Assembly: GCF_003710935.1 (NCBI RefSeq)
Contig: NZ_RHHS01000044.1
Span: 1-59,678, forward strand
Length of the DNA stretch: 59,678 nucleotides
From: Brevibacillus gelatini
GTDB lineage: Bacteria > Bacillota > Bacilli > Brevibacillales > Brevibacillaceae
Direction of reading: 5' to 3'
Below the pieces are notes generated by a model. That model did no database searches and was not told the origin of the DNA. It saw only the letters and a list, made by a program, of their open reading frames with translations. Every line of letters begins with the position of its first letter. Within the stretch, counting starts at the first letter, position 1. Positions 7,796 to 17,229 of this stretch are shown here, piece after piece. The translations under genes and the position numbers were made by a program.

Positions 7796-9055
7796 ATGAA
7801 CACCGTTTCTGAAAGCATTGTAAGAGACATGTCGCTTGCCCACAGCGGCCATTTGAAGATTGACTGGGTAAAAGAACACATGCCGGTTCTCAACCGCATT
7901 CGCGAGCGCTTTGAAAAAGAGAAGCCGTTTGCAGGCCTGAAAGTGGCCATCTCCTTGCACCTGGAAGCAAAAACCGCTTATTTGGCAAAAGTTGTGCAAG
8001 CAGGTGGCGCAGAAGTAACGATCACGGGCTCCAACCCGCTCTCCACCCAGGACGATATTTGCGCGGCACTGGTGGAAGACGGCATCCGCGTTTTTGCCAA
8101 ATACAATCCAGATCCAGCCGAGTACAAGGAGCATCTGATTAAAACGCTGGAAACGCGCCCTGACCTGATTATCGACGACGGTGGCGACCTGGTGACCATT
8201 CTGCACAGCGAGCGCCGCGATCTCTTGTCGCAAGTGCGCGGCGGCGCGGAAGAAACCACAACCGGTATTCTCCGCCTGAAAGCGCTGGAAAAAGAAGGCA
8301 AGCTGGAGTTCCCGATGGTAGCGGTGAACGACGCTTTCTGCAAATATTTGTTTGACAACCGTTACGGTACCGGCCAATCTGTCTGGGATGGCATCAACCG
8401 CACAACCAACCTGGTCGTGGCAGGCAAAACTGTCGTGGTAGCTGGCTATGGCTGGTGCGGAAAAGGTGTGGCCATGCGCGCGAAAGGACTTGGCGCGAAA
8501 GTCATCGTAACCGAGATCGACGCGATCAAAGCGGTAGAAGCGTACATGGACGGCTTCGAAGTTATGCCGATGAGCGAAGCGGCGAAGCACGGCGACTACT
8601 TCGTGACTGTGACCGGAAACCGCGACGTGATCCGCAAAGAGCATTTTGAAGTGATGAAGGATGGCGCGATCCTGTCCAACGCTGGCCACTTTGATGTCGA
8701 AGTAAACAAAGTGGAGCTTGAGGCCCTGTCGACATCCAAGCGGGTTGTGCGCAAAGATATTGAAGAATTTGTCATGGCAGATGGTCGAAAACTGTACCTT
8801 CTGGCAGAAGGCCGCCTCGTAAACTTGGCAGCAGGCGACGGCCACCCGGCTGAAATCATGGACATGACCTTCGCCCTGCAAGCTGTTTCTCTGGCGTACG
8901 TCAACGAGCAGTACAAAAACATCGGCAAAAAAGTGCTGAACGTACCATACGAGCTCGACGCAATGGTTGCCCAGTACAAACTGGAAGCATTGAACATCGG
9001 CATCGACAAATTGAGCGACGAGCAAAAAGCATATCTCGATAGCTGGGTCGAATAG
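7796..9055 (+). CDS. ahcY: Adenosylhomocysteinase (S-adenosylhomocysteine hydrolase)
   Basis: A 419-residue cytoplasmic enzyme that reversibly splits S-adenosylhomocysteine into adenosine and homocysteine using bound NAD. The NAD-binding motif reads GYGWCGKG in place of the commoner GYGDVGKG, a variant I associate with the shorter prokaryotic branch. [11 protein letters not shown] near residue 300 and the NVPYELD region near the C-terminus are family marks. ATG 7796 follows AAAAGGAGGT. Many Bacillus species lack this enzyme and use MtnN plus LuxS, so this one-step route is a notable difference. It is monocistronic: the strong terminator after it also hosts the mraZ promoter. Confidence 0.93.
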   Translation: MNTVSESIVRDMSLAHSGHLKIDWVKEHMPVLNRIRERFEKEKPFAGLKVAISLHLEAKTAYLAKVVQAGGAEVTITGSNPLSTQDDICAALVEDGIRVFAKYNPDPAEYKEHLIKTLETRPDLIIDDGGDLVTILHSERRDLLSQVRGGAEETTTGILRLKALEKEGKLEFPMVAVNDAFCKYLFDNRYGTGQSVWDGINRTTNLVVAGKTVVVAGYGWCGKGVAMRAKGLGAKVIVTEIDAIKAVEAYMDGFEVMPMSEAAKHGDYFVTVTGNRDVIRKEHFEVMKDGAILSNAGHFDVEVNKVELEALSTSKRVVRKDIEEFVMADGRKLYLLAEGRLVNLAAGDGHPAEIMDMTFALQAVSLAYVNEQYKNIGKKVLNVPYELDAMVAQYKLEALNIGIDKLSDEQKAYLDSWVE

Positions 9056-9094
9056 GTTCGCGAAAACCGTCCTTTCCCGGCAAAAAAATCAACG

Positions 9095-9129
9095 AAAAAA
9101 TCCTGCTTACAAATGCAGGATTTTTTTTT
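9095..9129 (+). terminator. Terminator after ahcY
   Basis: A 12-bp stem, AAAAAATCCTGC with its complement, an 8-base loop and nine T. The mraZ -35 lies at the loop and the mraZ -10 starts at the last T. Confidence 0.9.
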
Positions 9130-9134
9130 ATAAT
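9106..9134 (+). promoter_or_regulatory. Promoter of the mraZ-led dcw operon
   Basis: CTTACA (9106-9111) and a perfect TATAAT (9129-9134) are 17 bp apart. The predicted transcript starts near 9141, just ahead of the TGGRG repeats. Confidence 0.65.
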
Positions 9135-9152
9135 AGCAAGTAGGCAACAAGG

Positions 9153-9177
9153 TGGGGAAAAGTGGGGGAAAGTGGAG
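9153..9177 (+). promoter_or_regulatory. Probable MraZ operator (three direct repeats)
   Basis: TGGGG (9153), TGGGG (9163) and TGGAG (9173) recur at exactly 10-bp intervals, each separated by five A/G-rich bases. MraZ of E. coli is known to bind direct TGGG-type repeats with 5-bp spacers ahead of its own gene. These lie about 12-36 bases downstream of the predicted transcript start, which would suit repression. A fourth GTGGGGGA copy at 9193-9200 is out of phase by one base and may act as the mraZ ribosome binding site. Confidence 0.7.
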
Positions 9178-9207
9178 CCAAAGGACAGGAAAGTGGGGGA
9201 CCAGGGC

Positions 9208-9639
9208 GTGTTCATGGGTGAATATCAGCACAGCATCGATGAAAAAGGCCGCCTGACGATTCCTGCCAAATTCCGAGAAGGTCTGGGAGCTTCCTTCGTC
9301 ATTACCCGCGGACTTGACCAATGCTTGTTCGCTTATCCGATGGAAGAGTGGAAGCAGCTGGAGGAAAAACTGAAGACTCTGCCCTTTACAAAAGCGGATG
9401 CACGCGCGTTTACACGTTTTTTCTTTTCCGGCGCGACCGAATGCGAATGGGACAAGCAGGGAAGGGTAAACATACCGCCCAACCTGCGCGAACATGCCGG
9501 TATCCAAAAGGAATGTGTCATCATTGGCGTATCCAACCGCGTAGAGGTGTGGAGCAAAGAACGTTGGGAAGATTATTTCGCCCAGTCGGAAGGCTCTTTT
9601 GGAGAAATTGCTGAAAAACTGGTTGATTTTAATTTGTAG
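9208..9639 (+). CDS. mraZ: Transcriptional regulator MraZ
   Basis: A 143-residue protein of the AbrB-like double-psi fold, exactly the Bacillus length. It contains two copies of the MraZ repeat: [21 protein letters not shown] near the start and the [15 protein letters not shown] region near residue 75. GTG 9208 gives the standard MFMGEYQH beginning and has GGGGGA about 8 bp upstream. MraZ forms ring-shaped oligomers that bind its own promoter and control the dcw cluster. It heads the string running through rsmH to ftsZ. Confidence 0.95.
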   Translation: MFMGEYQHSIDEKGRLTIPAKFREGLGASFVITRGLDQCLFAYPMEEWKQLEEKLKTLPFTKADARAFTRFFFSGATECEWDKQGRVNIPPNLREHAGIQKECVIIGVSNRVEVWSKERWEDYFAQSEGSFGEIAEKLVDFNL

Positions 9640-9665
9640 CAGCGAGAAGAACAGGAGTGACGACA

Positions 9666-10601
9666 TTGTCGTTTCATCATGTAACCGTACTGAGGGACGA
9701 GGCTGTAGATGGCCTGAACATTCGGCCTGGAGGCATTTATGTGGACTGCACGCTCGGCGGAGCGGGACATAGCAGTCTGATCGCGTCCCGTCTGACCGAG
9801 GGCGGCCGCCTGATTGCCATCGATCAGGATGACTGGGCGCACGACAATGCCAGGGAAAGACTGGCTCCCTACATGGACAAGGTAACACTGGTCAAAAGCA
9901 ATTTTCGCCATCTGAAAGAGATTGTCAAAGATTTGGGGCTTACTGGTGTAGATGGAGTTTTGTTTGATTTGGGAGTTTCATCCCCGCAGCTTGACGAAGG
10001 AGAGCGCGGGTTCAGCTACAATGCGGACGCTCCGCTCGACATGAGAATGGACCAGCAAGCGACGCTTTCGGCCTACGACATCGTCAACGAATGGGACGAA
10101 GAGGAGCTTGCCAGGATCATCTGGCTGTACGGAGAAGAGAAATTTTCCCGGCGAATTGCCCGGCAAATCGTGCAGCAACGCAAAAAGCAGCCGATTCGGA
10201 CAACAGGCGAGCTGGTCGAGCTGATTAAGGAAGGAATTCCGGCAGCGGCGCGCCGCACAGGGGGACACCCTGCGAAGCGGACGTTTCAGGCGATTCGCAT
10301 TGCCGTCAACGATGAGCTGGATGCGTTCAAAGAGGCTGTCACCGATGCCATTGATATTTTGAATCCGGGTGGCCGCGTGAGCGTCATCACGTTCCATTCG
10401 CTGGAAGACCGGATTTGCAAGCAGGTATATCAGGATTATTCCAAGGGCTGCACATGCCCGCCGTCGTTTCCGATTTGTACATGCGGAAACGAAGCGATTG
10501 TCAAAGTCATCACGCGCAAGCCGATTTTGCCGTCAGAAGAAGAGCTTGCGGCCAATCCGCGCGCGCGTTCTGCGAAGCTGCGGGTAGCCGAGAAGTTGTA
10601 G
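9666..10601 (+). CDS. rsmH: 16S rRNA (cytosine-1402-N4)-methyltransferase
   Basis: A 311-residue SAM-dependent enzyme that N4-methylates C1402 in the ribosomal P site. The SAM-binding segment [15 protein letters not shown] lies near residue 25. [19 protein letters not shown] and [13 protein letters not shown] are diagnostic of the family. TTG 9666 was chosen over GTG 9657, because the AGGAG at 9653-9657 sits 8 bp before the TTG but overlaps the GTG. The protein then starts like the Bacillus one, a few residues before VTVL. It lies 26 bp after mraZ and is probably co-transcribed with it. Confidence 0.95.
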   Translation: MSFHHVTVLRDEAVDGLNIRPGGIYVDCTLGGAGHSSLIASRLTEGGRLIAIDQDDWAHDNARERLAPYMDKVTLVKSNFRHLKEIVKDLGLTGVDGVLFDLGVSSPQLDEGERGFSYNADAPLDMRMDQQATLSAYDIVNEWDEEELARIIWLYGEEKFSRRIARQIVQQRKKQPIRTTGELVELIKEGIPAAARRTGGHPAKRTFQAIRIAVNDELDAFKEAVTDAIDILNPGGRVSVITFHSLEDRICKQVYQDYSKGCTCPPSFPICTCGNEAIVKVITRKPILPSEEELAANPRARSAKLRVAEKL

Positions 10602-10639
10602 CGGGAGAATAGCGACGAGGAAAGAGGGGGGAGAAAGCG

Positions 10640-11053
10640 TTGAGTTACTACTACCAAGGCAATCTGGCAATGGAGCTGGAAAAGCAGTCCCGCTCCGTCA
10701 CCAAGACAACAAAACGAACGATCCGAATCAAACCAACCATTCCGACAGGCGAAAAATTGCTCTATCTCTTGTTTATCTCGTTGACAGTGATCGGCCTGGG
10801 GATGGTCGGAGTCAGGTACTCGCAAATCTCCCAGATGAATTACGAAATCCAGAGCACGAAAAAAGAAAACCGGCTGCTTGCCGAGAAAAACGCTACGCTG
10901 AAACTGCAAATCGAGCAGCTCAGCAACCGTGACCGCATCCAGAAAGAAGCAGAGCGACAAGGCATGGTGTACAATGCGGATGCCGTACATACAGTCGGTC
11001 AGGGGAAAGTAAAAGCAAGTTCGATTCAACAACAACAGCCAAAGCAGCCTTAA
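10640..11053 (+). CDS. ftsL: Cell division protein FtsL
   Basis: A 137-residue bitopic protein. A basic cytoplasmic N-terminus of about 45 residues precedes one membrane segment, LLYLLFISLTVIGLGMVG. A short extracytoplasmic coiled coil (about residues 72-105, rich in Glu, Lys and Leu heptads) follows. FtsL pairs with DivIC and DivIB to recruit PBP2B to the septum. TTG 10640 sits behind a GAGGGGGGAG site. The identification rests on this topology and on the position between rsmH and the PBP gene, since FtsL sequence is poorly conserved. A terminator-like hairpin follows at once. Confidence 0.88.
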   Translation: MSYYYQGNLAMELEKQSRSVTKTTKRTIRIKPTIPTGEKLLYLLFISLTVIGLGMVGVRYSQISQMNYEIQSTKKENRLLAEKNATLKLQIEQLSNRDRIQKEAERQGMVYNADAVHTVGQGKVKASSIQQQQPKQP

Positions 11054-11058
11054 AATCA

Positions 11059-11093
11059 AATGTTACTGCGTCAATTGTGCGGTAACATTTTTT
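11059..11093 (+). terminator. Terminator-like hairpin between ftsL and pbpB
   Basis: AATGTTAC (11059-11066) pairs with GTAACATT (11082-11089) and is followed by more T, to 11093. A TTGACT lies at 11101 but has no matching -10. It may end or attenuate the mraZ-rsmH-ftsL message inside the dcw cluster. Confidence 0.6.
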
Positions 11094-11155
11094 CTTACGC
11101 TTGACTGTCCGGGCCGATTCAGGCGGCGATCATAGACGTGATGGAGTGAGTGGAA

Positions 11156-13567
11156 ATGGAAGGGAAACGACTCGTGAATTGGCGCATCCTCGTTTGTGCT
11201 TTATGCCTGATCTTGATTTTTTCAGGCTTGGGCATTCGGATCTACTGGATTCAAACGGTAGATGCAGCCCGAATCATGGGACAGGCGCAGGAGCAATGGG
11301 ACCGGAATCGGACTCTGCAGCCGGCACGCGGTGCCATCAAAGACCGAAACGGCGAAATTCTCGCCTTCCAGGGCAAGGCATACACCGTGAACGCCAGGCT
11401 GAAGGGGCGGGATGAAAAAGATAAGGACGTCGTCAAGGACCCTTACTACACGGCAAACGTGCTGGCGCCCATTCTCAACGCTCCGGTTCCTGAACTGGTG
11501 AAGATGCTGACCAAGCCGAACAAGGTGGTAGAGTTGGGCCGCTACGGAAGGAAAATCAGCGAAGAGCAGAAAAAGCGGATTTTGGAAGCGCAATATCCGA
11601 AGCTGCCAAACGGTAAGCAGGTGGAAGAAAATCAGCTTCCGGGGATTTTTCTGGATGAGACGACAAGGCGCGTCTATCCGAACAACAGCTTTGCCTCGCA
11701 TGTGATCGGATATCTCGATCTGTACGATGCGCCGAAGATGGGGATCGAACTGCATCTCGACAAGGAACTGGCCGGAGAAAAGGGCCAGATGCAGTATAAA
11801 AGAGACGGGGCCGGTTATCAGCTGCCGGATGGAGAAGGAGAATACATCCCGGCAAAAGACGGCTACGACGTCTATTTGACCATCGACAGGCAAATCCAGG
11901 ATTACGTCGAAGAGGCGCTGGATGTGGTGGATCGGCAGTACAAGCCAAAAGGGATGACGGTCATCGTATCCGACCCGCAGACGGGCGAGATTTTGGCGAT
12001 GGGCAATCGTTCGCAATTTAATCCCAATACATACTATAACGGGATTTCGAACTATACGAACCACGCGATCACGTCCATGTTCGAGCCTGGCTCCACGTTC
12101 AAGATCATTACACTGGCGGCCGCAATTGAGGAAGGGCTGTTCAACCAGAATGAAATGTATGATTCCGGGAAGTACACGATCAAGGGACAGGTTCCAATCC
12201 GCGACCATAACAACGGGGTAGGCTGGGGCAGAATCTCGTTTTTGGAAGGGGTTCAGCGCTCCAGTAACGTGATGTTTGCCAAACTCGGCTACGAGCGCCT
12301 GAAGCTGGAGAAGCTCAGAGCGTACATCAAAAAGTTCGGGATGGGCTCGCTGACCGGAATCGAGCTGCCCTACGAAAAAGAAGGAAACCTGATTAACCTG
12401 GAAAAACCGCAGTCTCCCCGCGACTGGGCAGCGACGACCTTCGGACAAGGGGTGACGGTGACGGCGATCCAGCAGGTGATGGCAGTAGGGGCCATCGCCA
12501 ACGGCGGCGAGTTGTTGAAGCCGCATATCGTCAAGGAACTGCGTGACCAGCATACAGGAGCGGTCGTGAAGCGCAGCGAGCGCGAAGTCGTCAGACGCGT
12601 CGTCTCGGAGGCGACCGCGAAGAAAACCCGGGACATTTTGGAAACAGTCGTGACAGGCGAGCACGGGACAGGGAAGCAGTACGCCATCGACGGCTACCAC
12701 GTCGCCGGGAAAACCGGTACCGCGCAAAAATACGACCCGAACACGGGCAAAATCATGGACGGGCACTATATCGCTTCGTTTATCGGATTTGCGCCAAAAG
12801 ACAATCCGCGCCTGCTTGTTTACGTCGTGATCGACGATCCTGCGACAGATGCATGGTACGCGTACTGGGGCAAAATGATGATCGCGCCGACGTTCAAGTC
12901 GATCATGGAGCGCAGCCTGCAATACTTGCAGCAGCAGCCTGATTTGCCCCGTACCAGCAGCGACAGCAGCAAAGACAAAACGAAAAAGGCGGCGCAGCAG
13001 CAGGCGGCGGCAGTTCCGGCAGCAGTGAGCCAGACGTTGCCGAAGTTCGTGGGCATGTCCACGACAGCGGCGCAACTGCGCGCCAAGCAGGACAATTTGA
13101 CCGTGACGGTAATCGGAACCGGGACCAAGATCGTGGAGCAGTACCCGGCAGCCTACGATCAGGTCGTCCCTGGGAAGCAAATCATTTTGGTATCGGACCG
13201 TCTGACGGGCGCCAAGATGCCAGATTTCAAAGGAAAGTCGCTGAGAGAAGTCATGGAATTTGCTTCGCTGCTCGACATGGATGTGAAGGCTACGGGTGCG
13301 GGCTTTGTCGTACAGCAGAGCATAGCGCCAGGCACAGCATTGAACGGCAAGGAGAAGCTGCAGATCACGCTGCAGTCCGAATCGAAGCCGGCAACAGCGG
13401 CAACTCCTACTCAGGAAGGAACAGCGCCGTCCGGGACTGCTCCGCCAGCAGACAGCACTGCTCCCGCCGGAACAGGGGGGCAAACGAATCCGAATGAACA
13501 GCCTGCAGGACAATCGGTAGGCGAGCAGGATGGCACGGAAGCGAATCAAACAAGCACAACCCCATAG
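11156..13567 (+). CDS. pbpB: Penicillin-binding protein 2B-type transpeptidase with PASTA domains
   Basis: An 803-residue class B PBP that cross-links peptidoglycan at the division septum. One N-terminal membrane anchor covers residues about 8-30, followed by the PBP dimer domain. The transpeptidase domain has the three active-site motifs: STFK (in EPGSTFKII), SSN (in QRSSNVMF) and KTG (in AGKTGTAQ). Two PASTA domains follow, starting around LPKFVGMSTTAAQL and MPDFKGKSLREVM. A tail of about 50 residues rich in Thr, Pro, Ala and Gly ends the protein and makes it longer than the B. subtilis one. ATG 11156 lies 9 bp after GGAG; the GTG two codons earlier is too close to that site. Confidence 0.92.
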   Translation: MEGKRLVNWRILVCALCLILIFSGLGIRIYWIQTVDAARIMGQAQEQWDRNRTLQPARGAIKDRNGEILAFQGKAYTVNARLKGRDEKDKDVVKDPYYTANVLAPILNAPVPELVKMLTKPNKVVELGRYGRKISEEQKKRILEAQYPKLPNGKQVEENQLPGIFLDETTRRVYPNNSFASHVIGYLDLYDAPKMGIELHLDKELAGEKGQMQYKRDGAGYQLPDGEGEYIPAKDGYDVYLTIDRQIQDYVEEALDVVDRQYKPKGMTVIVSDPQTGEILAMGNRSQFNPNTYYNGISNYTNHAITSMFEPGSTFKIITLAAAIEEGLFNQNEMYDSGKYTIKGQVPIRDHNNGVGWGRISFLEGVQRSSNVMFAKLGYERLKLEKLRAYIKKFGMGSLTGIELPYEKEGNLINLEKPQSPRDWAATTFGQGVTVTAIQQVMAVGAIANGGELLKPHIVKELRDQHTGAVVKRSEREVVRRVVSEATAKKTRDILETVVTGEHGTGKQYAIDGYHVAGKTGTAQKYDPNTGKIMDGHYIASFIGFAPKDNPRLLVYVVIDDPATDAWYAYWGKMMIAPTFKSIMERSLQYLQQQPDLPRTSSDSSKDKTKKAAQQQAAAVPAAVSQTLPKFVGMSTTAAQLRAKQDNLTVTVIGTGTKIVEQYPAAYDQVVPGKQIILVSDRLTGAKMPDFKGKSLREVMEFASLLDMDVKATGAGFVVQQSIAPGTALNGKEKLQITLQSESKPATAATPTQEGTAPSGTAPPADSTAPAGTGGQTNPNEQPAGQSVGEQDGTEANQTSTTP

Positions 13568-13632
13568 TTCTATCCCGTCCCCCCGACGAATAAGGTAAGG
13601 AAGAGACAACCTTTTTCGAGGGGGGACTCGCT

Positions 13633-15561
13633 TTGCGGGTATCCAATGCTACTGTACGCCGCCGCATTTTCATATCACTGGTCGTCGGCATTGTCCTGTA
13701 TACGGCGCTCATTACCCGGCTCGGGTATGTGCAGTTGATCGAAGGTCCGAAGCTTGCGCAGATGGCTGACCAACTGTTGAATCGGCAAATCGACTTCAAG
13801 CCGAATCGCGGCCGGATTCTGGATCGGAACGGCAACGAGCTGGTGTCCAACATGACCGTGCCAACGATCGTGGCAGTCCCCGCGCAGATCAAGGACCCGA
13901 AAGAGACGGCCCGACAGCTCGCGATCATTTTGGAGCAAAAGGAAGAAGATGTTTACAAGGCGATCACCAAAAAGCAGATGAGCAACGACAAGATTCCGGG
14001 CGGAAAAAAGCTGCCGCTCGAAAAGGCGCGGAAAATTCAGGAGCTGAACCTGCCGGGGATTTACCTGGCCGGAGATACGAAGCGCTTTTATCCGAACGGG
14101 AGCATGGCTGCGCATATTCTCGGCTTTACCGGGATCGACAATCAGGGATTGACGGGTTTGGAAAAAATTTATGATCCGTTTCTCAAGGGAACAGAGGGAC
14201 ATATTTCTTTTCCTTCCGATGCAAAAGGGCGCGTCATGCCCGGCGGCTCGGAAGATTACGTCCCTCCGGTGAGCGGGATGGACATGTATTTGACGATCGA
14301 CAGCGCCATCCAGTCGTTTATCGAACGAGAGCTGGATCAGGCCGTCGTCGCCTATCAGCCGGATGATGTCCTGGCGATTGCGATGAATCCGAAGACCGGA
14401 GAAATTTTGGGCATGGGCAGCCGTCCGACCTTCCAGCCGGATGAATACCAGAACTACCCGGCAGAAGTATACAACCGCAACTTGCCGATCTGGAAAACGT
14501 ATGAGCCTGGTTCGACCTTCAAAATCGTCACGCTGGCTGCGGCCTTGAATGAAGGTGTCGTCTCTTTGGAGGAAAGCTTCTTCGATCCCGGCTACATTAA
14601 CGTGGCAGGCAAGCGGCTGCGCTGCTGGAAGCGGCAAGGGCACGGACAGGAGACGATGCTGCAAGTCGTGGAAAACTCGTGCAACCCCGGCTTTGTAACG
14701 ATGGGGCAGCGCTTGCAAAAAGAACGGCTGTTTGAATACATCAAAAAATTTGGTTTCGGACAAAAAACGGGCATCGACCTGATCGGGGAAGAAAACGGAC
14801 TGTTGTTCAATCTTGATCGCGTCGGACCTGTCGAGCTTGGGACGACTTCGTTTGGTCAAGGAGTATCCGTCACCCCCATCCAGCAAATGGTCGCTGTCTC
14901 GGCAGCAATCAACGGCGGGAAGCTGATGAAGCCGTTTGTCGCCAAGGAATGGCGGGATAGCGTCACCCACGATATTGTTGCGCGGACGCTCCCGACAGAG
15001 GTGCGCCAGGTGATCTCGGCAGAAACCTCTGCCAAGGTGCGGTATGCGCTGGAGAGCGTCGTGGCGCGAGGAACAGGAAATAAGGCCTATATTGAAGGCT
15101 ATCGGGTCGGCGGAAAAACCGGAACCGCGCAAAAGGTCAGAAACGGCCGCTACGTCGACGGGGAGTACATCGTTTCCTTTATCGGCTTCGCTCCTGCGGA
15201 TGATCCGCAAATCATCGTCTACTTTGCGGTCGATAATCCGAAGGCGCTGGCTTTTGGCGGACTGATTGCAGCGCCGAGCGTCAAAAACATTATCGAATCT
15301 TCCCTGCAATATATGAATGTGCCCAAGCGCAGCGACGGCATCGCCAAGGAGATCAACAAGGCATTGGGCGAGCGCGAGCCGATCGAGGTTCCGAACATGG
15401 TCGGACAGACGATGAAGGACGTCGTGCAGACGTATGACACGCTTCCGCTGGTCGTTTCGGGAAAAGGGGCCTACGTCATTCAGCAGTCGCCTGCGCCGGG
15501 CGTGAAAATAGAAGCGGGCGGAAAAATTCGCATACATCTTGGTGACAAATTAAACAATTAG
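13633..15561 (+). CDS. spoVD: Stage V sporulation protein D (class B PBP)
   Basis: A 642-residue class B PBP, the usual SpoVD length, needed for spore cortex peptidoglycan. It has an N-terminal membrane segment (ISLVVGIVLYTALITRLGYV), a dimerization domain, and a transpeptidase domain with STFK (PGSTFKIV), SCN (ENSCNPGF) and KTG (GGKTGTAQK). One C-terminal PASTA domain begins at IEVPNMVGQTM. The Cys in the SxN motif region is typical of SpoVD. Translation starts at TTG 13633 behind GAGGGGGG. It lies 65 bp after pbpB; I could not identify a convincing sporulation promoter in that gap. Confidence 0.92.
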   Translation: MRVSNATVRRRIFISLVVGIVLYTALITRLGYVQLIEGPKLAQMADQLLNRQIDFKPNRGRILDRNGNELVSNMTVPTIVAVPAQIKDPKETARQLAIILEQKEEDVYKAITKKQMSNDKIPGGKKLPLEKARKIQELNLPGIYLAGDTKRFYPNGSMAAHILGFTGIDNQGLTGLEKIYDPFLKGTEGHISFPSDAKGRVMPGGSEDYVPPVSGMDMYLTIDSAIQSFIERELDQAVVAYQPDDVLAIAMNPKTGEILGMGSRPTFQPDEYQNYPAEVYNRNLPIWKTYEPGSTFKIVTLAAALNEGVVSLEESFFDPGYINVAGKRLRCWKRQGHGQETMLQVVENSCNPGFVTMGQRLQKERLFEYIKKFGFGQKTGIDLIGEENGLLFNLDRVGPVELGTTSFGQGVSVTPIQQMVAVSAAINGGKLMKPFVAKEWRDSVTHDIVARTLPTEVRQVISAETSAKVRYALESVVARGTGNKAYIEGYRVGGKTGTAQKVRNGRYVDGEYIVSFIGFAPADDPQIIVYFAVDNPKALAFGGLIAAPSVKNIIESSLQYMNVPKRSDGIAKEINKALGEREPIEVPNMVGQTMKDVVQTYDTLPLVVSGKGAYVIQQSPAPGVKIEAGGKIRIHLGDKLNN

Positions 15562-15706
15562 CTATAAAATGAGATTTCGAAGGCGGAGGGAAGTAGGCTT
15601 GTCTACAGTCGCTCTGCCTTTGTTCATCACAGAAATGGATCGGATTCCTTTCGTAAAAAAGGGCAAATTTCTGTCTATACTAGTTGGAGAATGGGGTGCC
15701 TGTTTC

Positions 15707-17185
15707 ATGTTTCTACGGGATCTGCTCATGCCTTTGTTGCCAGTGAAGGTTTCAGGGGATGACAGTATGGAGATTACGGGTTTGACAGCAGACTCGCGCC
15801 AGGTGAAGCCCGGCTACTTGTTTGTGTGTCTGACGGGGTTTACCGTGGACGGCCATGCGTTCGCGGCCCAGGCGGTGAAAAATGGCGCCGTCGCCGTGCT
15901 ATCCGAACAAGATCTGGACGTGCCAGCGACTGTTGTCAGAGTACCGGACACCCGGCGGGCAATGGCTATGCTGGCTGATCGCATTTTCGGATCTCCCACA
16001 AAAGAGTTAAAGGTGATTGGGGTTACAGGTACGAACGGGAAGACAACCACCACTCATCTCATCGACAAGATCCTGCGCGACCAGCACAAGCAAACAGGCT
16101 TGATCGGCACGATTCACATGCGGATCGGAGATGTCACAGAAGAAGTGAAAAACACGACGCCCGATGCCGTGGATCTGCAAAGAAGCTTCCGCCGCATGTG
16201 CAACGTAAACACAGACTACGCGATCATCGAGGTGTCCTCTCACGCGCTGGAACAAGGACGTGTGCGTGGCTGCGACATACATACCGCCGTTTTCACGAAT
16301 TTGACGCAGGACCATCTCGACTACCATAAAACGATGGAAAACTATCGCTACGCCAAGTCTCTGCTGTTTTCCCAACTGGGCAACCAGTATGATCCGAATC
16401 GCCTGAAGACGGCTGTGCTGAACGCAGACGACGAAGCATCGAAGCTGTATGCGACGGTGACGTCTGCGCGCGTCATCACATACGGAATCGACCAGTCGGC
16501 AGACGTACGCGCCAAAGACATCGAGATTACGAGCAAGGGAACCTCGTTTACCGCAGAAACCTATGCGGGTACCATCCGCCTGAACTTGAAGCTGATGGGC
16601 AAATTCAATGTGTACAACGCATTGGCCGCCATTGCAGTGACACTTGCGGAAGGCGTCAGCCTCGAAGACATCAAGGCCAGTCTGGAAGCAGTCGCTGGCG
16701 TGAACGGGCGATTCGAGTCGGTCGATGCCGGACAGCCGTTCGCGGTCCTGGTTGACTACTCCCATACGCCGGACAGCCTGGAAAACGCTTTGCTCACCGT
16801 AAAAGAGTTTGCCAAAGGCAACGTATACTGCATCGTCGGCTGCGGCGGAGACCGCGATCGTACGAAGCGCCCGATTATGGCGAAGATCGCAACGAAATAT
16901 GCGGATATGACCGTCCTGACATCCGATAATCCTCGCTCCGAGGAGCCGCAGGCGATTATCGAAGACATGCTCGCAGGTGTGCGCGATGTGGACGCAAGTC
17001 GTTACACAGCGGTGACAGACCGCCGCGAAGCGATTCATCATGCCATCTCGCTGGCAAAGGCTGACGATGTCATTTTGATTGCCGGAAAAGGCCATGAGAC
17101 TTATCAAATCATCAAAAACCAGGTACTGCCTTTCGATGACCGTGAAGTAGCACGGGAAGCGATTGCCCGGTACAACCACGAATAG
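15707..17185 (+). CDS. murE: UDP-N-acetylmuramoyl-tripeptide synthetase MurE (meso-DAP type)
   Basis: A 492-residue cytoplasmic Mur ligase that adds the third amino acid to UDP-MurNAc-L-Ala-D-Glu. The ATP-binding loop reads [15 protein letters not shown]. The motif DNPR (in [10 protein letters not shown]) marks enzymes that add meso-diaminopimelate rather than lysine. ATG 15707 gives the family-typical start ([15 protein letters not shown]) but has only GGGGTG upstream. An in-frame TTG at 15599 with a much better CGGAGGG site would add 36 residues, so the true start is uncertain. It follows spoVD by about 145 bp and precedes mraY by 44 bp. Confidence 0.92.
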   Translation: MFLRDLLMPLLPVKVSGDDSMEITGLTADSRQVKPGYLFVCLTGFTVDGHAFAAQAVKNGAVAVLSEQDLDVPATVVRVPDTRRAMAMLADRIFGSPTKELKVIGVTGTNGKTTTTHLIDKILRDQHKQTGLIGTIHMRIGDVTEEVKNTTPDAVDLQRSFRRMCNVNTDYAIIEVSSHALEQGRVRGCDIHTAVFTNLTQDHLDYHKTMENYRYAKSLLFSQLGNQYDPNRLKTAVLNADDEASKLYATVTSARVITYGIDQSADVRAKDIEITSKGTSFTAETYAGTIRLNLKLMGKFNVYNALAAIAVTLAEGVSLEDIKASLEAVAGVNGRFESVDAGQPFAVLVDYSHTPDSLENALLTVKEFAKGNVYCIVGCGGDRDRTKRPIMAKIATKYADMTVLTSDNPRSEEPQAIIEDMLAGVRDVDASRYTAVTDRREAIHHAISLAKADDVILIAGKGHETYQIIKNQVLPFDDREVAREAIARYNHE

Positions 17186-17229
17186 AGACAGATGCGACAC
17201 ATTGGCATCGAAAGAAAGGAGGCTCGGGC

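Noticed and set aside
11222..13609. A 795-codon minus-strand frame opposite pbpB
   Set aside because: PBP motifs on the plus strand are unmistakable. The antisense frame is an artefact of codon choice with Arg, His and Leu richness.
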